Source of the DNA: DATBFG01 sp036558645
GTDB taxonomy: Bacteria; Acidobacteriota; Terriglobia; Terriglobales; Acidobacteriaceae
Direction of reading: 5' to 3'
DNA length: 54,874 nt
Assembly: GCA_036558645.1 (NCBI GenBank)
Contig: DATBFG010000008.1
Location: forward strand, 1 to 54,874
The position numbers and the translations under genes are program-made. This document shows positions 9,926 through 17,462 of the stretch, in pieces. Under the pieces are notes generated by a model, which was not told the origin of the DNA, searched no databases, and was given only the letters and a program-made list of their open reading frames with translations. Within the stretch, counting starts at the first letter, position 1; the number at the start of each line of letters is the position of its first letter.

Positions 9926-10234
9926 ATGGAATTCCAGGACAGGATTCTGAAGTGCGTCGACTGCAATGCCGACTTCGTCTTCACCGCAGGGGAGCAGTTG
10001 TTCTTCCATGATAAGCAATTCAAGAACGAACCCAAGCGGTGCAAGGCGTGCAAGGCGAAGCGGGTTGCGGTGCTCGGTGCTGCGCCGAGTGGGCAGAACT
10101 TTTCCAAGGTGGAAACCCGTACAACTTGTTCGCATTGTGGAAAGGAAACCACTGTGCCGTTTAAACCGACTCAGGGACGTCCGGTGTTTTGCCGTGAATG
10201 TTTCCAGAGCCGGAGGCAAGTGGCATCGGCCTAG
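9926..10234 (+). CDS. Zinc-ribbon domain protein
   Basis: 102 residues with two CxxC pairs in each half: CVDC and CKAC in the first 45 residues, CSHC and CREC in the last 40. The second ribbon carries VPFKPTQGRPVFCREC, typical of a conserved small family of zinc-ribbon proteins found with cold-shock-like or translation genes. Likely binds two zinc ions and perhaps nucleic acid. ATG 9926 is preceded by AGGGAG. Biochemical role unknown. Confidence 0.8.
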   Translation: MEFQDRILKCVDCNADFVFTAGEQLFFHDKQFKNEPKRCKACKAKRVAVLGAAPSGQNFSKVETRTTCSHCGKETTVPFKPTQGRPVFCRECFQSRRQVASA

Positions 10235-10271
10235 GTTGGGGAGCTTAGGCATCTAATCGAATCGGTCCGGG

Positions 10272-10721
10272 CTAGCTTACCTTCCTCCCGCCTTCCCGGT
10301 TCATCGTAGAGCGCGTTTCTCTGGAATTTTCCGGCGTGGCGGAGTTGTGCTTGGTGTCTTCATGGCGCACGAGCAGAGCTTCGATCTGCCGGACCAAATC
10401 CTGTGTTCCAATCGGCTTCACCAGAAGAGACTCGGCTCCATCGTCAGCCCAGCTTCCATTGGTGGGAGGGTATGCCGTCAAGAGCGCAGTGGCGGGATTG
10501 TATTTCTGCTGGCGCGCTACTCGGATCACCTGTAGCCCGGCGTCGTCCGTCTCCATACGGGAATCAGTGATCACCAATTGGTAGACATTTGCATTCAACT
10601 TGGCCTCAGCGTCGGCAGCCGAAGACGCCGTGTGCACCTCGAACTGGTTCAATTCAAGCACCGCCTTCAATGTCAGAAGCACAGCTAGATCGTCATCAAC
10701 CAGGAGAATTCGTCGCTTCAA
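10272..10721 (-). CDS. Single-domain response regulator (receiver)
   Basis: 149 residues: one CheY-like receiver domain with the acidic pair in LLVDDD, phospho-acceptor Asp in VITDSRM near residue 52, the Thr-Ala of switch strand 4 (LLTAYP) and the Lys-Pro of strand 5 (LLVKPIG). About 30 hydrophilic residues follow and no output domain is present. It would act by protein-protein contact or in a phosphorelay. No histidine kinase is adjacent, so the partner is unknown. Confidence 0.88.
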   Translation of the reverse strand: MKRRILLVDDDLAVLLTLKAVLELNQFEVHTASSAADAEAKLNANVYQLVITDSRMETDDAGLQVIRVARQQKYNPATALLTAYPPTNGSWADDGAESLLVKPIGTQDLVRQIEALLVRHEDTKHNSATPENSRETRSTMNREGGRKVS

Positions 10722-10803
10722 GGTGCACCTCCTCTGAGGGTAACTGAAAGATGGTGCGTACCAGGGTCCCGGACCAGAAGTCTATTACTGCTACTATAGT
10801 CCT

Positions 10804-12294
10804 GTGGGCACATTCTATGTAGAGAACTTCGGTTGTCGGGCCACCCAAGCCGATGGGGCCGCCATTGAGCGCCAGTTTCTGGAGCTCGGGCTCGAGCCCG
10901 CTGAAGTTGCCGCGAAAGCTGAAGTCGTTGTGCTCAACACGTGCACCGTTACAGCATCGGCTGATCAGGATGCACGCGCGGCCATCCGGCGGATTCATCG
11001 CCAGAATCCTGATTGCAAGATTGTGGTCACCGGATGTTATGCGCAACGCGCACCAGAGGAGATCGCCGCGCTAGCAGGCGTGAGCCAAGTTATTGGTAAC
11101 TCACATAAGCATGAATTGGCGAAAATCCAGGCATCAGACAGCAGTCGTTGGTCGTCGGTGGTTAGTCGTTCGCAGTTAGCCTCCGATCAATTGACGCAGC
11201 ACAATCTCTCTGACACTGCCGCACCTGTCGAAGTCGGAGAGAGCAAGTTTGTTCCTTTGGCACAGCTGACAGGGCTAACGACAGAGGACCAACAACCAAC
11301 AACGGAAGTCCTGGCCGCTGAAGTCTACGTTTCCGATATCTTTGCTCACACAGAATTATTGGCTGCGCCAGTGTTCGACGCCGCCAACGAGCGTACCCGC
11401 CCGAATCTTAAAGTTCAGGATGGATGTGATAATCGGTGCTCGTTCTGCGTGATTCCGTATGTCCGCGGACAGAGTCGCTCTCTGCCGGTTGAGCGGGTGC
11501 TGAGTGAAGTAAATGCGCTGGTAGGCAGTGGTTACCGTGAAGTCGTCATATCCGGCATCAATTTGGGAAGATGGGGAAGAGATCTTCCTCAGGCTGCGCG
11601 ATTCGAATTCCTGGTGAGGAAAATTCTCGATCAAACATCTCTCGAAAAGCTCCGCATAAGTTCGGTTGAGCCGATGGATTGGAGTGATGAACTGATCGAA
11701 CTGATGGCGACGTCACCGAGGATTGCAAAGCATGCGCATGTGCCCATGCAATCGGGGAGTGACCGCATCTTGCGCGCGATGCATCGCAAATATCGGCCGT
11801 GGCACTATGAAGAAAAGATTCGAAAGATTCGCCGCGCTATGCCTGATTGCGCCATCGGCGCGGACGTCATGGTTGGCTTTCCGGGCGAGACGGACGAAGA
11901 ATTCGATGAAACCCGGCGGATGATTGAATCGCTGCCCTTCACGTACTTACATGTGTTCACCTATTCCCCCCGCCCCGGGACACCGGCCGCTTCGATGAAG
12001 GGAGCGGTTCCTGTTCGGATAGCACGAGACCGGAACCGCGCGTTGCGCGACCTTGCAACCGCAAAGAAGTTGGATTTCATGCGGTCCTTCGTCGGGCGAA
12101 AAGTGGATGCCATCACCCTGAACGTTTTCGATGGTGAACACACCGAAGCGTTGACTGACAACTACCTTAAGGTGCGCATCGCGGGAAAACGCGAACCCAA
12201 TCTCTGGACCCGAGTGCTCATCGGCGAGGTACGTGATGGCGCCCTGATGTCGGGGCAGGGCCACGATGTCGAGTGCGACCTCGCCACTGCTTAA
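10804..12294 (+). CDS. mtaB: tRNA threonylcarbamoyladenosine methylthiotransferase MtaB
   Basis: Radical-SAM enzyme that adds a methylthio group to t6A37 of tRNAs. It has an N-terminal MTTase domain with iron-sulfur cysteines (FGCRATQAD, NTCTVT, GCYAQ), a radical-SAM core with CDNRCSFC (C208, C212, C215), and a C-terminal TRAM-like region. Start is GTG 10804, which gives the conserved TFYVENFGCR N-terminus. At 496 residues it is long: MtaB proteins I recall are near 430-450. The surplus sits between GNSHKHEL and the RTRPNLKVQ segment and coincides with a 55-codon stretch bounded by inverted heptamer arrays (11145-11309). The frame remains open, so the enzyme may tolerate it as an interdomain loop. 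Confidence 0.93.
   Translation: MGTFYVENFGCRATQADGAAIERQFLELGLEPAEVAAKAEVVVLNTCTVTASADQDARAAIRRIHRQNPDCKIVVTGCYAQRAPEEIAALAGVSQVIGNSHKHELAKIQASDSSRWSSVVSRSQLASDQLTQHNLSDTAAPVEVGESKFVPLAQLTGLTTEDQQPTTEVLAAEVYVSDIFAHTELLAAPVFDAANERTRPNLKVQDGCDNRCSFCVIPYVRGQSRSLPVERVLSEVNALVGSGYREVVISGINLGRWGRDLPQAARFEFLVRKILDQTSLEKLRISSVEPMDWSDELIELMATSPRIAKHAHVPMQSGSDRILRAMHRKYRPWHYEEKIRKIRRAMPDCAIGADVMVGFPGETDEEFDETRRMIESLPFTYLHVFTYSPRPGTPAASMKGAVPVRIARDRNRALRDLATAKKLDFMRSFVGRKVDAITLNVFDGEHTEALTDNYLKVRIAGKREPNLWTRVLIGEVRDGALMSGQGHDVECDLATA
11145..11179 (+). repeat. Heptamer array inside mtaB, left arm
   Basis: Five contiguous 7-bp units (TCGTTGG, TCGTCGG, TGGTTAG, TCGTTCG, CAGTTAG), 35 bp in all, read in frame as part of the extra interdomain segment of MtaB. 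The units match those in the intergenic arrays. Confidence 0.75.
11275..11309 (-). repeat. Heptamer array inside mtaB, right arm (inverted)
   Basis: Five contiguous 7-bp units in opposite orientation; on the minus strand they include TTGTTGG twice and TCGTTAG. Also 35 bp. The two arms can pair imperfectly (about 9 of 11 positions in the best core), and the whole unit from arm to arm is 165 bp, a multiple of three. Confidence 0.7.
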
Positions 12295-12398
12295 CTGTTT
12301 TCTCTTTCTTCTCATTTGACCTATTTCATCCACACTGGCAAAATGCCCGATGCGCGCGCGTTTTGGCGTATATCCCTTTGGGTCCAGGAGCACGAACA

Positions 12399-13076
12399 AT
12401 GGCTGGTAAATGGATGACTTCTGTATGTTGTTTTGTGAGTGTAATGCTTGCTGCGCTACCGTCCTTCTCCCAGTCCACCAGGGAAAATGTAATCACTATC
12501 AACGGCGGCAAGAACGCCATCTACGTCAAACCACAGTCGTCACAGATCATTAAGGCGACTCAGCCCACCGCCGGACTAGTAAAGATCTACAGCAATCTTG
12601 GCCAAGGCGACAATGTGTACAACGCAATTGCCGGGTCGGGAATTCTCGGCAAAGACGCCGGGCAGCCTCGTCCGCAGTGGGTAGCCTGCGGATTCACTCC
12701 CGGCGCGGATCACATTGTCAACGAAATACGCGTGGGCGTTACGCATGTCAGCGGATCCGATCCATTTGTGATGAGCCTCAATGAAGACGCAGGTGGTGTC
12801 CCCGGAAAAGTGCTTCATGCCTGGCAGTTCTCTGGCTTGTCGGAATTCGGCACATGTTGTTCGATAGAAACGGGCAGAGTTCGCCCCGGTGTTCCGATTA
12901 CGGGTGGAAAAATGTATTGGGTCGTAGTTCGCACGTTGCTCAGCAATCAGGATACGTACGACGTGTGGAATAACGACTTCAACGGAGAAAACGGTCCGTT
13001 CGCCAACAGCCTGGGTCACGGATGGATCAATGAAGGCATGCAGCAGTTGGGTGCCTTTGGAGTCTTCGGACAATAG
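12399..13076 (+). CDS. Secreted protein of unknown function (choice-of-anchor-like)
   Basis: The ATG at 12399, 8 bp after AGGAG, gives a clean signal peptide (MAGKWMTSVCCFVSVMLAALPSFSQ region). A longer in-frame version from 12273 overlaps mtaB and is unlikely. The mature 200 residues contain IYSNLGQGDNVYN and later DAGGVPGKVL, a pattern seen in beta-sandwich 'choice-of-anchor' exported proteins of Acidobacteriota. There is no sortase or PEP-CTERM tail. Two adjacent cysteines (TCC) lie in the middle. Function not recognised. Confidence 0.7.
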   Translation: MAGKWMTSVCCFVSVMLAALPSFSQSTRENVITINGGKNAIYVKPQSSQIIKATQPTAGLVKIYSNLGQGDNVYNAIAGSGILGKDAGQPRPQWVACGFTPGADHIVNEIRVGVTHVSGSDPFVMSLNEDAGGVPGKVLHAWQFSGLSEFGTCCSIETGRVRPGVPITGGKMYWVVVRTLLSNQDTYDVWNNDFNGENGPFANSLGHGWINEGMQQLGAFGVFGQ

Positions 13077-13111
13077 GGGTAAGCAGCATCGCCCGAGCTC
13101 GTAGGCTTCGG

Positions 13112-15172
13112 TCAGTCGTTATTCGCGGCGGCTTTTGCTTTCGGCAGGTCAACGTCGCGGTCGCTGGCAAGGATTTTTTCGGCGGTTGCGACGTCCACTG
13201 GTTTCGAGAACAGAAAGCCTTGTGCCAGTTCGCAGCCCATCTGTGTCAGCAATTCGACCTGTTGAGGGCGGTCAATTCCCTCAGCCACGACACTGAGCCC
13301 GAGATTGTGCGCCAGCGTGATAATCGCTTTGACAATGGCTGCTGTCTCGGGATCGTTCTCCATCTTGGAAATAAAGGCGCGGTCGATCTTAAGCGTATCG
13401 ACCGGGAAGCCTTGCAGGCGGCTCAAGGAGGAAAACCCGGTCCCGAAGTCGTCGATACTCAGGCGAACGCCGAGTGCCTTCAATTCTGACAAGATCTTAG
13501 CGGAGCGTTCAGCGTCTGCCATTGCGATTGTTTCGGTAATTTCCAGGTCGACACAACTCGGTTCGATGCCGGTCTTTGCAAGAATCCGACCGACCTGCTC
13601 AGCGAGGTCCGGCTGCGCAAATTGTTTCGGCGCGATGTTCATGGAAATTGAGAGCGGCGGATTTGACGGGAACATTCCCTGCCACACGCCGGTTTGGCGG
13701 CAGGCTTCTTCGTAGAGCTTGCTGTTGATGTTCAGGATAAGGCCGATTTGGTCAGCTACTTCAATAAAGTCTGCCGGCATCACAACCCGGTCCGGACGGC
13801 GCCAACGACTCAACGCCTCGAATGAGACGATGTGTCCATCCCGCAAGGAGATGATGGGCTGGTAGTAAACCTGGAATTCATCGAGTTCCAATGCCTTACG
13901 AAGATCGCTCTCCAGGCGCAAGCGCTTTACTGCAACTGACTGCATGCCGTCGTCGAAGACCTCACAACCCCCCTTGCCGGCATGTTTTGCACGATACATG
14001 GCAATTTCGGCATCGCGAATCATGTCGGAAGCATTGTTGCTTTCTGGGCTGCTGAAAGCGATTCCGATGCTGGCGGTTAGGACGATTTCCTGATTACGAA
14101 CTTCGAACGGAGTTGCCAACCTTCTCTGAATGCGATCGGCTACGCGTGCAGCGTCGCTAGGATCGTGCAGTTCTTCTACGAGGACAACGAATTCATCGCC
14201 ACCAGGTCGGGCCAGTGTGCTATCGAGCGGCGGCCCTTCCTTACCCTTGGAGTCCTTTCGTGGGCGAGACAAACTATCCGCGTCGCGCAAACCGGAAGCA
14301 ATACGCTCTGCAATCCGGACCAGCAACGCATCGCCTGAAGTGTGTCCCAAGCTGTCGTTAATGACCCGGAAATCGTCGATGTCGATGAACAAAACGGCAA
14401 ACTTGAATTCCTTATGTCGGCGCGAGACTGCGATCGCTCGCTGTAAGCGATCGAGAAAGAGGGTGCGGTTGGGCAGGTTCGTTAGGCCATCATAGAAAGC
14501 GTGGTGGGCGAGCTTTTCTTCCGCCAACTTTCGGTCCGTGATATCGCGATTGACGATTACAAGGCCCTCGATCTGGCCATCCGTCCCGCGTATTGCGCTT
14601 GCGCTCGATTCGATCTCTCGCCAAGAACCGTCCTTATGTCGAAAGCGATACTCGAGCCGTTCGCCTGTGCCGGTGAGCTTGGCGCTTTCCGCAGCCTTCA
14701 ACACACGCGACCGGTCATCGGGATGAATCTGCTCGAGTGAGGATGTTTCCGCCAGTTCCTGGGCCGTGTATCCCAAGAGCTTCTCATAAGCCGGGCTGGT
14801 GTAAACGCGGCGGCCCCCATTGTCGACGACAGCGATCATGTCCGCGGCGTTTTCCGTGATGAGCTGAAAAATCTGGTCACGCTCAGCCAATTGACGCCGT
14901 ATCCGTTGTAGCTGCAGATGCTGATAGACCGTGTAAATGTCAAACAAAAGGACCAATGCAGCCAGGGCACGTACCCATTCCTGCAGGGAAAGGTCATAAA
15001 GCCCGTCAGTGGGAAGATGAAAGCGGGGAAATGTCAGAGAAAGAATGCCGAACGTGAGGACCAGGGTAATGATGACGGCGAAGGCCCAGAGCCACCACTC
15101 CCGGCCCTCGACCTGCCGCATGCGCAGCATCCGGGTTTGCGTTCCAATTCGCGATTTAAACCGGTCGCCCAA
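13112..15172 (-). CDS. Membrane PAS-GGDEF-EAL cyclic-di-GMP protein
   Basis: 686 residues. Two membrane helices (about 27-48 and 68-85), a PAS domain with PAC tail (about 100-215), a GGDEF domain (about 225-400) with intact GGDEF at 324-328, and an EAL domain (about 418-670) with EAL at 452-454, DDFGTGFSS and VVAEGID. Both synthesis and hydrolysis signatures are present, so it may be bifunctional, with the PAS domain sensing a signal. Residues 303-321 are a polar insertion (RPRKDSKGKEGPPLDS) just before the GGDEF loop, and no RxxD inhibitory site is found at its usual place. Confidence 0.93.
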   Translation of the reverse strand: MGDRFKSRIGTQTRMLRMRQVEGREWWLWAFAVIITLVLTFGILSLTFPRFHLPTDGLYDLSLQEWVRALAALVLLFDIYTVYQHLQLQRIRRQLAERDQIFQLITENAADMIAVVDNGGRRVYTSPAYEKLLGYTAQELAETSSLEQIHPDDRSRVLKAAESAKLTGTGERLEYRFRHKDGSWREIESSASAIRGTDGQIEGLVIVNRDITDRKLAEEKLAHHAFYDGLTNLPNRTLFLDRLQRAIAVSRRHKEFKFAVLFIDIDDFRVINDSLGHTSGDALLVRIAERIASGLRDADSLSRPRKDSKGKEGPPLDSTLARPGGDEFVVLVEELHDPSDAARVADRIQRRLATPFEVRNQEIVLTASIGIAFSSPESNNASDMIRDAEIAMYRAKHAGKGGCEVFDDGMQSVAVKRLRLESDLRKALELDEFQVYYQPIISLRDGHIVSFEALSRWRRPDRVVMPADFIEVADQIGLILNINSKLYEEACRQTGVWQGMFPSNPPLSISMNIAPKQFAQPDLAEQVGRILAKTGIEPSCVDLEITETIAMADAERSAKILSELKALGVRLSIDDFGTGFSSLSRLQGFPVDTLKIDRAFISKMENDPETAAIVKAIITLAHNLGLSVVAEGIDRPQQVELLTQMGCELAQGFLFSKPVDVATAEKILASDRDVDLPKAKAAANND

Positions 15173-15439
15173 GCTGTTACCGCGGGTAAGGGATAACAGG
15201 ATTCTAGTCGACTGATCGTGGGGCGAAAGTTACCAAAGACAGGCCAGAATGAACTTCCGAAGACTCGGCAAAGTCTGACGTAGAACATAAGTCACGAACG
15301 CTGCCACCAGCTTGAGCCAATTCAAGACACGGTAGAAGCAGCAGCTCTCGATATTGACCTCGCGGCGGGCGACCCCGGGCGTGTTTTCCGCAACTAACTG
15401 GTCTGCTTCAGGCGTTATTCAAATGGAGGAGGAATCACC

Positions 15440-15631
15440 ATGGCGAACGAGCAAGGACGGAATCCGCAACAAGGAGATCCGCAAAATCGGACTGATCATC
15501 CGGATGAGCCCGTGAAAAATCAGGGCAACAATCCAAATGATCCTGAAAACCGGAAAAAGAACCCGGAACAGGACATCAACCGTCCGGATCGCGAAGGTTC
15601 GGAGAACATTGAGAAGCGGCGCGCGTCATAA
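15440..15631 (+). CDS. Small disordered Asn/Pro/Asp-rich protein
   Basis: 63 residues with no hydrophobic core: rich in Asn, Pro, Asp, Glu, Lys and Gln, so almost certainly unstructured. It is nonetheless a convincing gene: GGAGGAGGAAT lies just before the ATG and a strong Rho-independent terminator (15651-15676) starts 20 bp after the stop. The composition recalls small hydrophilic stress-related proteins, but I do not recognise a family. Confidence 0.7.
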   Translation: MANEQGRNPQQGDPQNRTDHPDEPVKNQGNNPNDPENRKKNPEQDINRPDREGSENIEKRRAS

Positions 15632-15650
15632 CGTAGGCATAACCGCAAAA

Positions 15651-15676
15651 AGCCACGGCTGAAACCGTGGCTTTTC
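15651..15676 (+). terminator. Rho-independent terminator
   Basis: Perfect 8-bp stem AGCCACGG / CCGTGGCT with loop CTGAAA, flanked by A-run upstream and TTT downstream. It closes the small 63-residue gene and separates it from the infC operon. Confidence 0.85.
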
Positions 15677-15724
15677 TGCTTTCGAACTCCGGATGCGGGG
15701 CCAAAACCAAGTGCTGCCGCATGT

Positions 15725-15730
15725 TATAAT
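15725..15730 (+). promoter_or_regulatory. Candidate -10 box of the infC operon
   Basis: A perfect TATAAT, 45 bp before the infC start and downstream of the terminator at 15651. The -35 region (about 15702) does not match the consensus, so the assignment rests on position and the -10 box. Confidence 0.4.
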
Positions 15731-15769
15731 CTTTCTCTTACTCCCCTTGAGTAGAGTTTGGAGGACTGT

Positions 15770-16378
15770 ATCGACAAAAGGTTTATTCGCACTAACGACC
15801 GCATTCGGGCCCGGGAAATACGCGTGATTGATGACGAAGGTGGGCAGATCGGAGTCATGCCCCCTTACGAAGCGTTAAAAATGGCCCGAGAAAAGAATCT
15901 TGACCTGGTCGAGATTTCGCCCACCGCGAACCCTCCCGTATGCCGCATCATGGATTACGGGAAATTCCTTTATCAGCAGGAAAAGAAAGAGCGCGAAGCG
16001 AAGAAGCACCAGAAAGTTATCGTCGTCAAGGAAGTCAAGTTTCGTATTAACGTCGACGACCACGATTACGAGACCAAAAAAAATCACGTTCTGCGCTTCC
16101 TCGACGACGGAGACAAGGTGAAAGCGACCATCTTTTTCCGTGGGCGAGAGATGACGCGCACCGGATTGGGCCGACAGATTCTGGAACGATTGATCAAGGA
16201 TTTGGGCGATAAGGCGATTGTAGAATTTCGCCCGCGGCAGGAAGGCAACACGTTGCACGCCATTCTGGCGCCCAAGAAAGAGCAAGCACAGCCGAAGAAG
16301 CCTGGCGAGCAAAAGCCGAAGCAGCAGGCAGCGCCTCCGCCAGCACAGCCGCAGCCAAGCACGGGTACTGGGAGCTGA
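15770..16378 (+). CDS. infC: Translation initiation factor IF-3 (probable AUC start)
   Basis: IF-3 binds the 30S subunit, checks start codon and initiator tRNA, and keeps subunits apart. The N-domain (RTNDRIRAREIRVIDDEG), Lys-rich linker (YQQEKKEREAKKHQK) and C-domain (TIFFRGREMTRTG, VEFRPRQEGN) are all present. A Pro/Gln/Ala-rich tail of about 35 residues is added. No ATG lies near the conserved N-terminus. GGAGG at 15760-15764 is followed after 5 bp by ATC at 15770; a TTG at 15758 overlaps that Shine-Dalgarno and is less likely. IF-3 genes are known for AUU/AUC starts used in autoregulation. First gene of infC-rpmI-rplT-pheS-pheT. Confidence 0.95.
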   Translation: MDKRFIRTNDRIRAREIRVIDDEGGQIGVMPPYEALKMAREKNLDLVEISPTANPPVCRIMDYGKFLYQQEKKEREAKKHQKVIVVKEVKFRINVDDHDYETKKNHVLRFLDDGDKVKATIFFRGREMTRTGLGRQILERLIKDLGDKAIVEFRPRQEGNTLHAILAPKKEQAQPKKPGEQKPKQQAAPPPAQPQPSTGTGS

Positions 16379-16387
16379 GAAACCCGG

Positions 16388-16472
16388 CTACTAGCCTTTA
16401 GTCGTCAGCTATTAGCAATTTGCCATTAGCTTTTGGCCGTCAGCCTGTGGTCTGTTAGCCATCAGCCGTTGA
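16388..16472 (+). repeat. Heptamer array between infC and rpmI
   Basis: The longest array in the window: twelve units in a row, eleven exactly 7 bp and one of 8 bp, among them CTACTAG, CCTTTAG, TCGTCAG, CTATTAG, CCATTAG, CCGTCAG and CCATCAG. Position 7 is almost always G and position 6 almost always A or G. It starts 10 bp after the infC stop codon. Confidence 0.85.
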
Positions 16473-16562
16473 TGTGCTTAACCAACGTCGCGGCGAAATC
16501 GCACATATAGCGGCTTGAGGTTTCATGGCCGGCTAACGACCGATGATTCATTTTGAGGATTT

Positions 16563-16757
16563 ATGCCAAAACTGAAAACTCACAAAGGCGCTGCGAAGCG
16601 CTTCAAGAAGACTGCGTCAGGTAAGGTGAAGCGCGGACATTCGCATTTACGCCACATCCTGACGTCAAAGACGCATAAGCGGAAAAAGAAACTTGGATCG
16701 CCGGTGCTGGTCAGCGACGCTGACACTCCGAAGATCAAGCGGATGATTCCGTATTAG
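16563..16757 (+). CDS. rpmI: 50S ribosomal protein L35
   Basis: 64 basic residues with the L35 signature (PKLKTHKGAAKRFKKTASGK) and RGHSHLRHIL. ATG follows GAGGA. Position between infC and rplT is the universal bacterial order. Confidence 0.97.
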   Translation: MPKLKTHKGAAKRFKKTASGKVKRGHSHLRHILTSKTHKRKKKLGSPVLVSDADTPKIKRMIPY

Positions 16758-16892
16758 AATAGAAGTGAACGACGCGGCACCCATTGCTGCGCAAGACGCG
16801 GTGAAATTGACTGCGGCGGGTGAGTGAAGAGGTCCTGAGACACAGTCTCCTACCTCCAGCCACCTTTAAGACGAAACTAAAAAGGAGTCGAA

Positions 16893-17258
16893 ATGCCACG
16901 TGTAAAACGCGGAACCAAACGCCGCGCCAAACGCAAAAAGATATTAGACCGCGCAAGCGGTTATTTCCTGACAAAGTCCAAACTGTATCGATCCGCGAAG
17001 GAAGCGGTCGAACGCGGCCTGAAGTTCGCCTACTCCGGACGCAAGCAGAAGAAGCGTCAGTATCGTAGCCTGTGGATCGTGCGCATTGGTGCCGCCGCCA
17101 AGTTGAACGGGATGAGCTACAACCAGTTCATCCATGGCTTGAAGCAGGCGGGCGTCGAACTGGATCGCAAGATCCTGGCGGATCTGGCAGTTCACGATCC
17201 CGGTGCGTTTAGCCGCCTCGCCGAACAGGCGAAGGGCGCCATCGGCGGGGCAGCGTAA
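16893..17258 (+). CDS. rplT: 50S ribosomal protein L20
   Basis: 121 residues, normal length, with PRVKRGTKRRAKRKKIL at the N-terminus and the YSGRKQKKRQYRSLWIVRI core. Binds 23S rRNA early in 50S assembly; in other bacteria it also represses the infC-rpmI-rplT mRNA. AAGGAG lies 7 bp before the ATG. No obvious L20-binding leader was identified here. Confidence 0.97.
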   Translation: MPRVKRGTKRRAKRKKILDRASGYFLTKSKLYRSAKEAVERGLKFAYSGRKQKKRQYRSLWIVRIGAAAKLNGMSYNQFIHGLKQAGVELDRKILADLAVHDPGAFSRLAEQAKGAIGGAA

Positions 17259-17264
17259 CACGAG

Positions 17265-17292
17265 TTCTCAGCTCTCAGTCGTCAGCATTTCG
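17265..17292 (+). repeat. Heptamer array after rplT
   Basis: Four units (TTCTCAG, CTCTCAG, TCGTCAG, CATTTCG) starting 7 bp after the rplT stop codon, in the same orientation as the others. Confidence 0.65.
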
Positions 17293-17462
17293 GCTTCGCG
17301 GATTGTGCTCGCGTTGGGTAACCAGCACAATCTGTGTTGAGCTCTCGGTAAACACATTACAAAGATCGCGAGGGGCCAGGGCGTTAATCTTGATGAACCT
17401 TGGTGTCCTTCGTGGTTAGCAATTGTGACGACGGGAATGGCAGTTTCCGGCGTCAGAGCACC

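Noticed and set aside
13108..13120. Further heptamer array at the end of the GGDEF-EAL gene
   Set aside because: Only about two units (TCAGTCG, TTATTCG) overlapping the stop codon; not enough to separate from chance.
16388..16472. Heptamer array as a possible CRISPR
   Set aside because: Units are 7 bp and contiguous with no spacers, and no cas gene is present.
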